From Symsagittifera roscoffensis (taxonomy: Eukaryota; Xenacoelomorpha; Acoela; Convolutidae): DNA of 64,000 bases. Every line of letters begins with the position of its first letter. Position 1 is the stretch's first letter. The stretch is from positions 46,981,346 to 47,045,345 of the forward strand of contig NC_087064.1 of the NCBI RefSeq assembly GCF_963678635.1. Reading direction: 5' to 3'. A program made the translations under genes and the position numbers. Below the pieces are notes generated by a model, which saw only the letters and a list, made by a program, of their open reading frames with translations, searched no databases and was not told the DNA's origin. Shown here one piece after another: positions 17,621-29,174 of this stretch.

Positions 17621-18249
17621 TCGATTGCAAGAAAAGGTAAATAGCTTAGAAAATTTGATAATTGTAGCTAATTACCAGCGTAAAAGCTGAAAATCTCCAA
17701 CACAAAAATCAAAGAACACTAAAACAAATCTTCAAAGAAATGAAAAAACTGGTAATATTATATGAAAATCCTATCCACTGCCAACCAACAAAATAAAAAA
17801 TGGCAACATAGCCAACTGACACTTGGAAAATTAATTAAAGTACCAAGAAAAGGCTTGAAAAGAAATATCTCGTTTTTTATTGCAAAATAAGGTAAACAGC
17901 TTACAAAATAAAGTAAAAATTAGAAGAAAATTTATTAGGAGTTCCGCATTCCTGCCATGAAACTCGGTCTAAATTTTTCATAACAATTAGCATTAAGCAA
18001 GCTTCTAGTAATTTTCAAGCGTTCACTAAGCCAACAACACGTGGTTAGACGCCAATTAAACCAAAAACAAAATGTCAAAGAAATTGTTGTCATAGTAATA
18101 TATTAGCCAAAAAATGCAGGAGTTAATTAACGACACTTCAGACTACAATGAAAACTGATTACAGCGCAAAAAAATGTAGCGTGGCAACTAAGCCGACAAA
18201 ACATCAACAGACAACTTAAATCTGACTAATCAATTTTTCTCGGAAAAGA

Positions 18250-18320
18250 TCCGGCCGTGACTCGAACCCCTGACATTAGATTTCAAAGTCAACTGCATTA
18301 TCTCCAGACCAAGTGCGTTA
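18250..18320 (-). repeat. tRNA-Ser-like SINE head in unit A
   Basis: On the minus strand an A-box-like TGGTCTGGAGATAATGCAG, an anticodon-like GACTTTGAAATC and a B box GGTTCGAGTC occur in tRNA order over about 70 nt. The anticodon region resembles tRNA-Ser(TGA). The stems are imperfect, so it is a tRNA-derived repeat, not a working tRNA gene. Confidence 0.55.
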
Positions 18321-18705
18321 AATTAACGTCCCACTTTTGATTCCATATGAGCCAAAGGTATAATGATTCAAATGATTTTATTAAAATAGTTGTTAACCCG
18401 AAAAAAGTCTATATTCCGATTTGATACCGCTTGCTCATCGAAAGCGTAATTATGATTATTATTATCCCTCTTTGCAAATCACCCTATGCAAGGGAGGAAA
18501 ACAAATTGTCTAGAAGGGTGGATTCTTTTAGAACTTCGTTTAATTTGGCCAAACGCGTTTTCCGATCTCTCCAAAAAACGCAATAAGACCTGATTCAGAC
18601 TTTACGAATGCTTTTGTTATCAACTCTGGAAAGAATGTGCCGAAATGATATTTCGGGCATTTTTACGAAAATGTATAAATTAAAATTCAAAACTCGATCA
18701 ACGCT

Positions 18706-18740
18706 TATATAAGTTGGCGCCGAAGACACATTCAGATCAG
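18706..18740 (+). promoter_or_regulatory. TATA-box core-promoter-like motif in unit A
   Basis: TATATAAG at 18706-18713 is followed about 25 bp later by ACATTCAGATC, an initiator-like sequence. It is repeated in unit B near 19973. This would fit an LTR-type promoter, but no LTR structure was established. Confidence 0.35.
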
Positions 18741-18884
18741 ATAGTGTTGCTTGACCAAAAGTAGATTTTTCTCGTTTCCGGCTATTCAGTGATGTCCATT
18801 CTAAAAAATAAAAATTTAAATTAAAATTTCTTTTGGAAAGATATATAAATTGTTGGCGTCAAGTCTATTTGTAACAAAGTTTTT

Positions 18885-20151
18885 TCGATTGCAAGAAAAG
18901 GTAAATAGCTCAGAAAATTTGATAACTGTAGCTAATTACCAGCGTAAAAGCTGAAAATCTCCAACACAAAAATCAAAGAACACTAAAACAAATCTTTAAA
19001 GAAATGAAAAAACTGGTAATATTATATGAAAATCCTATCCATTGCCAACCAACAAAATAATAAAAAATGGCAACATAGCCAATTGACACTTGGAAAATTA
19101 ATTAAAGTACCAAGAAAAGGCTTGAAAAGAAATATCTCGTTTTTTATTGCAAAATAAGGTAAACAGCTTACAAAATAAAGTAAAAATTAGAAGAAAATTT
19201 ATTAGGAGTTCCGCATTCCTGCCACGAAAATCGGTCTAAATTTTTCATAACAATTAGCATTAAGCAAGCTTCTAGTAATTTTCAAGCGTTCACTAAGCCA
19301 ACAACACGTGGTTAGACGCCAATTAAACCGAAAACAAAATGTCAAAGAAATTGTTGTCATAGTAATATATTAGCCAAAAACTGCAGGAGTTAATTAACGA
19401 CACTTCAGACTACAATGAAAACTGATTTCAGCGCAAAAAAATGTAGCGTGGCAACTAAGCCGACAAAACATCAATAGACAACTTAAATCTGACTAATCAA
19501 TTTTTCTCGGAAAAGATCCGGCCGTGACTCGAACCACTGACAATAGATTTCAAAGTCAACTGCATTATCTCCAGACCAAGTGCGTTAAATTAACGTCCCA
19601 CTTTTGATTCCATATGAGCCAAAGGTATAATGATTCAAATGATTTTATTAAAATAGTTGTTAAACCGAAAAAAGTCTATATTCCGATTTGATACCGCTTG
19701 CTCATCGAAAGCGTAATTATGATTATTATTATCCCTCTTTGCAAATCACCCTATGCAAGGGAGGATAACAAATTTTCTAGAAGGGTGGATTCTTTTAGAA
19801 CTTCGTTTAATTTGGCCAAACGCGTTTTCCGATCTCTACAAAAAACGCAATAAGACCTGATTCAGACTTTACGAATGCTTTTGTTGTCAACTCTGGAAAG
19901 AATGTGCCGAAATGATATTTCGGGCATTTTTACGAAAATGTATAAACTAAAATGCAAAACTCGATCAACGCTTATATAAGTTGGCGCCGAAGACACATTC
20001 AGAATAGATAGTGTTGCTTGACCAAAAGTAGACTTTTCTCGTTTCCGGCTATTCAGTGATGTCCATTCTAAAAAATAAAAATTTAAATAAAAATTTCTTT
20101 TGGAAAGATATATAAATTGTTGGCGTCAAGTCTATTTGTAACAAAGTTTTT
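18885..20151. repeat. Tandem duplication, unit B (1267 bp)
   Basis: This is the second full copy of the unit starting at 17621, in the same orientation. It differs by sparse substitutions and a 3-bp insertion near 19058. The tRNA-like segment is at about 19517-19587. The low divergence implies a recent local duplication. Confidence 0.9.
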
Positions 20152-20269
20152 GTAATTTTGTCGTGAAAACTCAGATTGTTTGCTTTGTTCCGCAGAACTG
20201 TGAAATGTTAAAATAATTGACTGATGCAAAGTGTGTACTTTGGCCTCAGATTGAATCCAGTTCGGGCAA

Positions 20270-20405
20270 TTTAATTTTTTTAAATTTAAATTGTTCGATT
20301 TAAATTAAAACTTTTCATTTAAATTGAGCGGACTCATAATTTACATTTGAATAAATTGAAACTCGAATGAAAATTTAAGTTGATTTAAATTGTTTATTTA
20401 AATGG
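20270..20405. repeat. ATTTAAATT-rich low-complexity stretch
   Basis: The palindrome-like word ATTTAAATT or TTTAAATT recurs about six times in 130 bp. No function is implied, though an AATAAA on the minus strand near 20393 could serve the LRR gene upstream. Confidence 0.6.
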
Positions 20406-20801
20406 ACGTCGCTGCGGCTATCGTATTTATGATTAAGGAATTACAGTATGAAATATAAGAACAAAAGAAATCAGTTCCAAAATAACTACTTCCTAATCAT
20501 TTTCGATGATATGATTGCTGCTAGATTCTATTCATCACTGACACGAGAAGGAAAAAACATAGCTTTACGAAACAGTTGCAAGAACACAAAAAAGTATTAG
20601 GTCTTAATCCCTCCTTTTTGTGCCCACCACATTCTCACGCCTGTTTAACATCTAATTACTCAAATTGCACAAACACTGCGAGGGTCAAAATGGTGGTGGG
20701 GAAAAGCAATCGAGCAAAAAGGGAGGGTGGAAATGTTGGGGGAAGGAGTAAAAGCAATACTGGGGAAATACAATAAACAAGAACCCTTAATGCACTACGC
20801 T

Positions 20802-22790
20802 TCAAAAGGGCACTCTGTACTTGAATCGCGCGCAAATTGCTTCTTTCAATGGCCTCTCTAAAAGTAAATTAAAGCCTGCAACTAGCCTTTGTTTCAGACT
20901 ATGAGAGCGGTTGAAATTATGTTGCTGTTGCAAATTAGCACCATTGCTGTGAATTTTGGTTCCTGTGGCTGCCGAGTAACTCGAAGTATTCGCGTAAAAA
21001 CCGCCTCTGACCATTCCTCCGGTCATGGAGTGGCCGAGATTCGAACCTCGCTGGCTGCTTTTCATTCCACCGACTGTTTCGTCGTCGGAAGAGTCCGAAA
21101 GGATACTGTGGAAGTGAAGCTGAGTCATCTCTAAAAAACTTAATGATTCAAATCACCTTCAAAATAAGTCACTAGTTCATCTATCAAATTCCTACCATTG
21201 GGTGAAAAAAAACAGGAGATAAGAAATAATAACTGCTTCTACTAGGTTGATAAATAGGATATATTAGCCGTTTAATGACTTTAATCAGTTCTTGACTTCA
21301 AAATGAACATCTGGCAATCACTAAATAATAAAAAACAAGCTGAACTGCAGCAAAATCCAAGCAAACAAAAGCAAGAAAATTTGGATACAATTCCGTCTTA
21401 GCGAAACAAAGATTGGAAATTGCAATATTGAAAAGGGTCATCAAAATGATAGCAATCGCGACTTCCTTCATTGCCAACCAATAGAAGTTAAACCGAAAAC
21501 TAATCAAACCCGTGATGACCAGTACAATCATCAGTTTATCAACAGGTTAAAAATGATTGATTAAGCTTATGTCAATCAATAACAAATAAGTTCAATCAAT
21601 TCCGATTAAAACACATTTTATTTAACTTGTTCAGCTCAAAATTAGCGTTTAAAGAATAAGTTGAGAGATTGAGATAACGCCATGTAATCATAACTAAGTT
21701 CCCAAGCTTCTCAAAATGCTCTCGCACCCGATGACTAGATTTTTCGAGAGTATATAAAACTTCGAAAATCTGCACCTTGTATAAAATGCAGAGTGCTATC
21801 TTTAATTGTTCTGTCATTGAGGAACAGCACCTTCGAGCAACTAACCTTCGAGTATCTGTGTAGTTGTGTTCGGGTCTGAGACGGACAGTGAATCCAAGTC
21901 CAATTCACTCTGGGCCAAAATGGCTTCAGTTTGTTTCAAACACTTCACAATAGCCCCCATCCCCCTCTCGATCACGTGCGGCGGAGGGAACTGAAGGGAG
22001 TTTCCCCCTAGGTTCAGCGACTGTAGAGTCTTTAGGGAACCTAAGCAACGCATTTATTTTCATAATTAACTATTAATGAATTTTTGTCAAATTGAGAAAA
22101 CTGAGAAATTTACCCATTTCTACAGGAAGGAACTGCAAACAATTATTGCCCAGTAAAAGAGAAACCAGTTTTCTAAAACAAAAAACAAAACGAGTGGCAA
22201 CATTTATGATAAGTTTAACTAATGCCGCGTTACGTGGCGCTATGATTATGGTACACGAAAACTACCAGACTTAGATTCGACTGTCTATAATAATTTAATC
22301 AGACATTTTTTACGTATTAAAGTATACATCTGATTTAGTTAGTTTCCTGATGTCAAAAGTGATCTATAAGAGTATATGAAAAATTTATACGCATTCAACT
22401 TTCAATTGTGCCTTTACTAGGACTTTAATTGTGTCTTTGAACGCATGTGCTGATGTAAACCTACCTAGCAGTTGCTATGCTCTTCGGGATAGCTGTGATT
22501 CGATTATATCGCATATCTAGCCATTTCAGATTCGGCAAGCAAGCGAAAAAATTATCCGGCAACATCTTCAACTGATTGTTGCACAAATAGAGATATTCAA
22601 TGTGTGACAGCGATAATAACTGGGCCGGCACTTTTGTTAGTTTGTAATAGGACAAGTCCAAAAGAGGGGAATCTATTTGGGCGAAAGCACTCAGCAATTC
22701 GTCAATTGAATAAGGGTCGCTTGGATCTGCATACTCATCGTTTGTTCCACAAGACTGCGTTTGAACGATATCGCCCGAAGCGTCCACCAT
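20802..22790 (-). CDS. LRRC27-like leucine-rich repeat protein, four exons
   Basis: Read on the minus strand, exons are 22790-22465, 22172-22114, 22040-21846 and 21130-20802. Every intron has GT-AG ends with good consensus (AG|GTAGGT, G|GTAAAT, G|GTTAGT; acceptors TTTTAG, GCTTAG, TTTTTTAG). Phases match and the total is 909 nt, giving 302 residues. The first 60 residues are acidic. About four leucine-rich repeats follow (HIEYLYLCNNQLKMLP, NLKWLDMRYNRITAIP, LVSLLLGNNCLQFLP, LQSLNLGGNSLQFPP). Next comes the PPxxVIERGMGAIVKCLK segment typical of the LRRC27 family, then a Ser/Gly/Asn-rich tail. LRR proteins of this type act as intracellular binding scaffolds; LRRC27's role is poorly known. The start at 22790 is the first in-frame ATG before the repeats; an extra 5' exon cannot be excluded. 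Confidence 0.8.
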
Positions 22791-23016
22791 TTTCTACAAG
22801 TTTACTAACTACCTTGACTATTTACATCATTTCAATTCAAATTGTGAACATATTCTATCTTAAACAAGTTTTAGTCATTTCACTGACAGGCTTTTCAGTA
22901 TGCATGCAGCATTCGCACAGTTCCAATTTCTAACTTCAGATAAAGCAATTCAAAAAGTCGTCAGTATCATTTGCTTTTCTGTAAAATAATTATATCAAAC
23001 TCAATCTTCATTAAAC

Positions 23017-23156
23017 CAGGGCTGTAAAAGATATATATTTAAATGAATTTTTTCTTAAAAATCAATATTTTTTTATTTCTATGAAACGGGCAGTGGTTTG
23101 GTGTTTCTGCTTTATTTCCATTGTATTTAAATACAATATATTTTTTTACAGCCCTG
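23017..23156. mobile_element. hAT-type MITE, 140 bp
   Basis: Terminal inverted repeats CAGGGCTGTAAAA and TTTTTACAGCCCTG bound the element. It is flanked by a perfect 8-bp target-site duplication CATTAAAC at 23009-23016 and 23157-23164. Eight-base duplications and CAGGG ends are typical of hAT transposons. It has no coding capacity. Confidence 0.9.
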
Positions 23157-23164
23157 CATTAAAC

Positions 23165-23997
23165 AGCCCTTTTTGTTAGAAAAATATTTGTGTAAATAAG
23201 TACTTTCCGTTTACTGTTTTCCTTTCACGTCAATCCCCATTGAAAAACATTTTGAACATTTCAGCTTGAACTTAAGTCATTGTTATTACAGGCCAAATAA
23301 ATATATTTTCACACTTCCACTTCAAAATTGGGAAAAGAAAACTGAAAAGCGGCTTTGGTGCGGTTGCTAATGAAAAAAAGAGTCAATCTCATCAAGATGC
23401 AATTAAAATGTAGCTGAGAGATTAGTTGAGGAATTCCTCTACATTCTCAATTTGCTTAAATATGAATTAGTCGCAGGCACACAACTTGATTTGATTATTG
23501 CTTTCAGAAAAGCGTTGTAAAAATATTGAATTTTCACAGATGACACGCTTCAAGTGGGCCGCCAGGTAAACACAGGGAAAGCATTATTCCGCATTTACAT
23601 CTATTTATACAAGGAAAACCAGGATAAAAACTCGTTTCAAAGACCCGCTAATTGTAGGCGTGAGATAAGATTGCTCAGGGAAAACATAATCAGATGGTGG
23701 TACATCAAAAGAAGAGGCACAAATACTATTTTTCTTCGGAACAAATACAGACTAGAATCTTTTAATACAACACAGTTTTTGCATGTGAGCCTAGCTGTTA
23801 GCTTGTTGATTCCGTGAGGCAATGTCTGAAAGATTAGTCCCTTCTTCAAATTTTAGCACGCATATTTTATTTCGACTCACTATGGAACTTTTGCACTTTA
23901 CAAAATGATTATTACTCAAGATAACAAATAAGGACAAAAATCTTCAATATCAATCCATCTTCATCTAACCATTGAAAATTAAATGTTCGAATATGAA
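23165..23997. other. AT-rich sequence without recognised feature
   Basis: It lies upstream of the LRR gene on its strand and might hold its promoter or a 5' noncoding exon, but no specific signal was recognised. Confidence 0.4.
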
Positions 23998-23999
23998 TA

Positions 24000-24731
24000 C
24001 AGTGCTGATTTAAATTAACCGGACAAAACGTGTTAAACTTGAAATTTAAAACGCGTTTTTCTCAAATTGGGTTGAGTTTAGGAGAAAAATTATGAGGACA
24101 AAACTTGCTTAAAATTTTAGCAGAATTATTATGGTGTAATTTGTTTTGCGAAATTCGGGCCCAAAATTTTACCCCAAAAATGAGTCATTTTGGCTTTTCT
24201 TAGTTAATTAAAAATTACGCCAAAAGTACCCATTCGATCACAGCCATAATTATATCAAAGTGAGCCCCTTACGTAGCCCAATAAACTTTAAGAAGGGTAT
24301 ATTCTCCAAAACATTGTATAAATTAATTTATTTTTGCTTGATAGACAAAAAAGGTCGTTTTTACTATATAAAATACCAATTTTTTATTTAAAAACAATTT
24401 TTAAACGGTTTGCAATTTTTTTTGGAGAATATACCCTTCTTAAAGTTTATTGGGCTACGTAAGGGGCTCACTTTGATATAATTATGGCTGTGATCGAATG
24501 GGTACTTTTGGCGTAATTTTTAATTAACTAAGAAAAGCCAAAATGACTCATTTTTGGGGTAAAATTTTGGGCCCGTTTTTCGCAAAACAAATTACACCAT
24601 AATAATTCTGTTAAAATTTTAAGCAAGTTTTGTCCTCATAATTTTTCTCCTAAACTCAACCCAATTTGAGAAAAACGCGTTTTAAATTTCAAGTTTAACA
24701 CGTTTTGTCCGGTTAATTTAAATCAGCACTG
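24000..24731. mobile_element. Foldback Tc1/mariner-type MITE, 732 bp
   Basis: Two 312-bp inverted arms (24000-24311 and 24420-24731) differ at only a handful of positions and enclose a 108-bp AT-rich spacer. The ends read CAGTGCTGAT...ATCAGCACTG and are flanked by TA on both sides (23998-23999, 24732-24733). A CAGTG start with TA duplication fits the Tc1/mariner superfamily. There is no transposase, so it is non-autonomous. Confidence 0.93.
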
Positions 24732-24959
24732 TAGATATCAACAATGAAAATCATAAATCATAATCTGTTGTCTCTTCGGATCTCACAAAATCAAAAGTTT
24801 TTTCTGCACACAGATATTTGGAAATGAACAACTTCAAACATTTAGCCTTGCTGCCGTTGATAAGGAAAGTGTATGAAAGAAGGATATTCAATCAAAAAAT
24901 AAAGTTAATTTGGATACGGAAATTTTAAAATATTAAGACTTATTTCTAATCTACGTTTT

Positions 24960-25930
24960 TTCTCAAAAGTGTTCAAAAGAGTAGTTATTGTGCAATTAAC
25001 AGACCATCTCAGTGTTAACAAGTAACATGATCCCAAACAATCAGCTTATAGAAAGCTTTTCTCGACAGAGACAGCCCTACTAAAAACTTCCGATGACATC
25101 TTACTTGAGCTGGAGAAAGGCAAAGAAATAGCTCCTATCGCCCTAGACCTTGCAGCAGCATTTGATAACATTGAATATGAGCTATTGTTACTTGTACTCG
25201 AGAAATATGTAGGTGTTAAAAATCGGCAAAAAATTTCATCTCATCATACCTCAGTATTAGAATACAACGTGTCAAGATACAGATACATGAAGCTATATCG
25301 AAACCTCGAATCATTAAAACTGTGGTTCCACAAGGATCTCTGCTAGGACCGTTGCTCTTCAGTTTATCTTTCGACTATACGAACTTCACTTTTGAAAACT
25401 TATTTGGACTATCAAATCTAGGCAGATGACATCATGCTATACTGCAGTCAGTCTTTCCTCAGATGAGGGAAAAAGATTCAAATGGATTCAAATAAAAATG
25501 TGAAATGGTTCGAAAGCATGAGATTGAAAATTAACACAGAAACTGATTGTTATGCGAAATCTACGAAAAATGAATTTAAGAAGCTAGATAACTTGTCATC
25601 AACGATTGCAATTTTGATTCTTTGAACTCTTTAAAATCGCTGGGAATAACATTTGACCATCACATGAAAACGAGGAACAAATTCAACTAGTGTGCAGAAG
25701 CTGTTACTTTCAACTGAGAAAGCAATATTCAATCCGTAACTATTTGAGTTTCCCCAACAGATACCTTCTGGTCTGAATGCTCATGAGTTTCAACCAAAGA
25801 GTTCATTTTTATGCCAGAATATATCAGATTGCTTCGCAAAAACGATAGAAATTTTCCAAAAGCTTCTCAATGCGTGTCTTTCACTTCTCAATGCGTGTCT
25901 TTCAAGCAGTCGTACTACTAATCGTAAAAA
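24960..25930 (+). pseudogene. Broken CR1/L2-like LINE reverse transcriptase
   Basis: Three-frame reading shows LINE RT motifs in order but in shifting frames. They include a SAYRxxxSTETALL-like segment near 25040, ALDLAAAFDNIE (motif A) near 25145, VPQGSLLGPLLFSL (motif B) near 25325 and a degraded ADD-like motif near 25422. Frameshifts and stops throughout show it is dead. A 20-bp duplication (CTTCTCAATGCGTGTCTTTC) lies at its 3' end near 25862-25902. Confidence 0.75.
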
Positions 25931-28890
25931 TTTCCAATGATATGTTTTCTCGAAATGACACCATCAAAAAAATTTAATGCTAGAGGTGTTCAACTCTTCA
26001 AAATGAATTTCCCATGAAGAAGGTTAATCTTCATCAATGACACCAACTCGTACATAGTGTTTTTTTAAACTAATTCACTTACAATGTCATGTCCAGGCGA
26101 AACAATTGCGATTATGTGCTGTGAAGAAGTGGATCAGCAAACTTCAGCACGTCAAAAACTTGTGATGGGTGGGACGAATAATCTATTTGACAGAAACAAC
26201 AACCGAATGAAGACGGAATTTGAAGTTGTCGAAGAGATCAAATATCTAACTTGAAGGTACATGAACTGTGGCATTGAAGTGGCAATTATGTGTTTGACTG
26301 GACGGAGTTAACGATATGGTACCATGAAGCGGCTGAACTAGAATTATAGACGTCTGGCAGAAGCACACGGAACCCCGTTCGTGAAAAACACAAAATTTAG
26401 ATTCCGACGGTACATATCAGTCAACGGCCTACATCCCATACTAGAGAGCACGCGTTAGCTTGCGCAAGCTTTCGGAAAGTTGTAGAATTGGAAAATGTTT
26501 CTATTTTAAATATTTAACGGGAAAAACTTTTGTAATATCAATAAATGAAGGCAGCTTTAGGCTTTAATTTTGAAACGAAAACATTCGACGTGAATATTAG
26601 CACAGAAGGTCGCTTGATATCTTTTGGCTATCCAGAAATCAAAAAGCTTTTCGGAGGCCACTTTACGCACTAAAAGAAAACAAAAACGAAAAGAAAGCCG
26701 AAGCAGCGGGTGACGATTACGAACAATATGCAGACCGCAATATGCAGAACGAGTCTCTGGAAAATACCGCGTATTTTAACAATGAGAGGCAAAAAGAAAC
26801 ATAGCGGCATATTTGGACACCTTCGAATCCAAAAAAAGTGGAAAATTACTGAATGACTGACTCATATCTAGAAAAACTTCAGTTCAAATAAAATCTTGAT
26901 TACAAAATGAAGTACAGTACAACTGAGGACATTGTGGTTACTGGGAAAACTCGCCAATCGAATCAAAAAATTCATCCCACGGGTTTTCTTGACTTGAAAA
27001 ATTTGTTTGATAAAATTTATCAGTAACTTCAAATTATTAAGGTCCCATAGGAGAGAATTGTAAGCTACTGATCAAATAATGAGCTATTCAGCATAATATC
27101 AGCAATAAGTCCTTTATAGTTGTTGATTTAAGTTGTCACAAAGACCAGTACTGATTCTCATAAAGGTAAGTGCAATAAGAAAAAACGTACGTTTTCCGAA
27201 GTGGACCAAACTCGTACAGAATTTCGTTTGCTCACGATACCACGGAGACCTAATTTGATAAAAAGAAAATACTGACTACCGATTTCAATTCTTTAGCCAA
27301 TTCGCTTGCACCAATTAACGTATATCTTAACATGAACTTAACTACAGTATAACTACACAAACGCAAAAAGGAGCCAGAAATCACTTGCGATACAAAAATG
27401 AATCACTATGATTACAAGAAGATGAACCGTTAGATCAAAAGTTGTTCAAAAACTGTTCAGAAGATAAAAAACTTTCTAAAACAGCTCTAAGGACAAGTTT
27501 CTACTGGTAATATCTTTGCGAAAACTAAGGGTTCCGCAACCGGTTCCTAGACTATCACAGAAATCGCACTTGAAATTGTTAGAAGTATCTCATTCTCTTG
27601 ATAACAATTTCAAACTGAAAAAAATATTCTGATTATTTGGCGCGGAGGTATTACCCAAGCTTGAAAGCTTTTTTTATCTAAAATTGATAAAAAACGGCAC
27701 AAAATCTTAAAACTCAATTAACTGCGTCTATAGAAGAAGCATTTGGAAGGTTAAAAAAGGAAAGTCAAAATAATACGAGCTGCTGAAACTGAGACGACAA
27801 AAAGTATAAAAATTCCAGTTCGCTCAAAAAGACCCGGCTGGACTTAAATTCAAAACTTTGGTCCTCTTAAGTATAGCTATTACTTTAGCGCCAAAAAATC
27901 AGAATAATTTGCTGAATTTAAAAAGATTTCAAGAAAATGAAAAAAGTCTAACAATTTTAGGCGCGAGCTCTGCAATCAAAGTTTTCAACGGAAAAAACCT
28001 AGTTACCGGTTGCAAAACCCTTAATTTCAGCAAGGATATTTACAGCAGAAACTTGTTTTTAGAGCTGTAATAGAAAAAGTATTTAGATTATTCAACCTTA
28101 TTTACGATGAAAATTTTGATTATATTAGAACCGAATTTAAACTAAGTAAGCAGAGTAGAAAACCGCTAAATTATGTTGTTTTGTCCAACCCTAGCCTATG
28201 TTCGAGTATCATGATTCAAACATCTGATCCTTACGCAAATGATGGTAATTGTATGTTCAATTTTTCAATTTTCTGCAGTCATTGCAGCCAATCCTAATAT
28301 TACAAAAAATATTAGGCTAATATATATACGTAAATTCCACAAAAAAAGTTTGTTTATGAGCTGATAAAATTTCGTTCAAGGTCATTATAAGGTTATTTTT
28401 AAAAGAAAGAAAAAAATATATATATTTTCCTTGGACGATCTTAGAACAAGAAACCCATGTAAATGTTTTTTTTTTCGGAAATTTTATATCGGAACAGATA
28501 TTCTTTAATATATATATACATATTAATACGTCTTTCATTACTTCTTTCAGGTACAAGCTAGAAGTATTTCTGTAACCTCAAATTTTGTTAAGCCACCATT
28601 TTAGAAATAATATCAAGAAGCTAAGTACACATTAAAACAATAAGATATCAAAAACCGAAACAACAATATTCACAGTGAAAAAAAATGACCAACAGAGCAA
28701 CTAGAATGTTAAAATTTAACTCAATTTTCAATTTGAAAGGATAGTCCATTGCTTTAGCGATACTAAAATGTATTAATGAAAGTAGTCGAACAAACTCCAT
28801 TTCTCAGTAAAAGGTTAAAATAGCCATTCCATCAGTGAAATTAACACGGAAGCAAAGTTTCGCTTCGCAAACACTAGTGAGACACGACAA
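25931..28890. other. AT-rich sequence, no supported gene
   Basis: Only short chance frames are present. A weak LINE-like phrase (FEVVEEIKYL) occurs near 26220, too isolated to call. No RNA gene was seen. Confidence 0.4.
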
Positions 28891-29065
28891 AAAGCAGCTC
28901 TATAAAAAGAAATAAGAAGAAGTAGAAATAAGCCTCGAATTAGTAAAATTCGGCCGTCTCGGATTCGATCATGTCACTAAAAAATTATGAGTTTCACGCA
29001 CTAACCACTCAGCCACGGACGCTTAACAATTCATAAACACTAGCCACATAAAGGGGAGAACAGAT
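28890..29065 (-). mobile_element. tRNA-derived SINE
   Basis: On the minus strand an A-box GTGGCTGAGTGG and a B-box-like GATCGAATCC sit in tRNA spacing. They are followed by a tail reading AGGCTTATTTCTAC that is shared with the copy at 38890-39110. Orientation and order match between the two copies. Confidence 0.65.
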
Positions 29066-29106
29066 GCTAAGAAATTTCCAAGGCTAAAGATCGTGATTAT
29101 ACATGA

Positions 29107-29174
29107 GGCGACAATTCGTAACAGGCGACAATTCGTAACAGGCAACAATTCGTAGCAAGCAACAATTGTAACAG
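29107..29174. repeat. 17-bp tandem repeat, about four copies
   Basis: The unit GGCGACAATTCGTAACA is repeated with small changes. Unit 3 has GGCAACAATTCGTAGCA and the last is shortened. Confidence 0.85.

Larger units (their letters stand above)
17621..18884. repeat. Tandem duplication, unit A (1264 bp)
   Basis: The unit from TCGATTGCAAGAAAAGG to GTAACAAAGTTTTT is repeated directly by 18885-20151 at about 98 percent identity by eye. Each unit contains a tRNA-like minus-strand segment and a TATATAAG promoter-like site. The junction is a run of T. Confidence 0.9.

Noticed and set aside
21022-21055. tRNA T-arm-like GAGGTTCGAATCTC on the minus strand
   Set aside because: It lies inside exon 4 of the LRR gene with a matching coding frame and no A box at tRNA distance.
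26170-26330. LINE-like phrase FEVVEEIKYL
   Set aside because: Too short and isolated from any RT motif to call an element.
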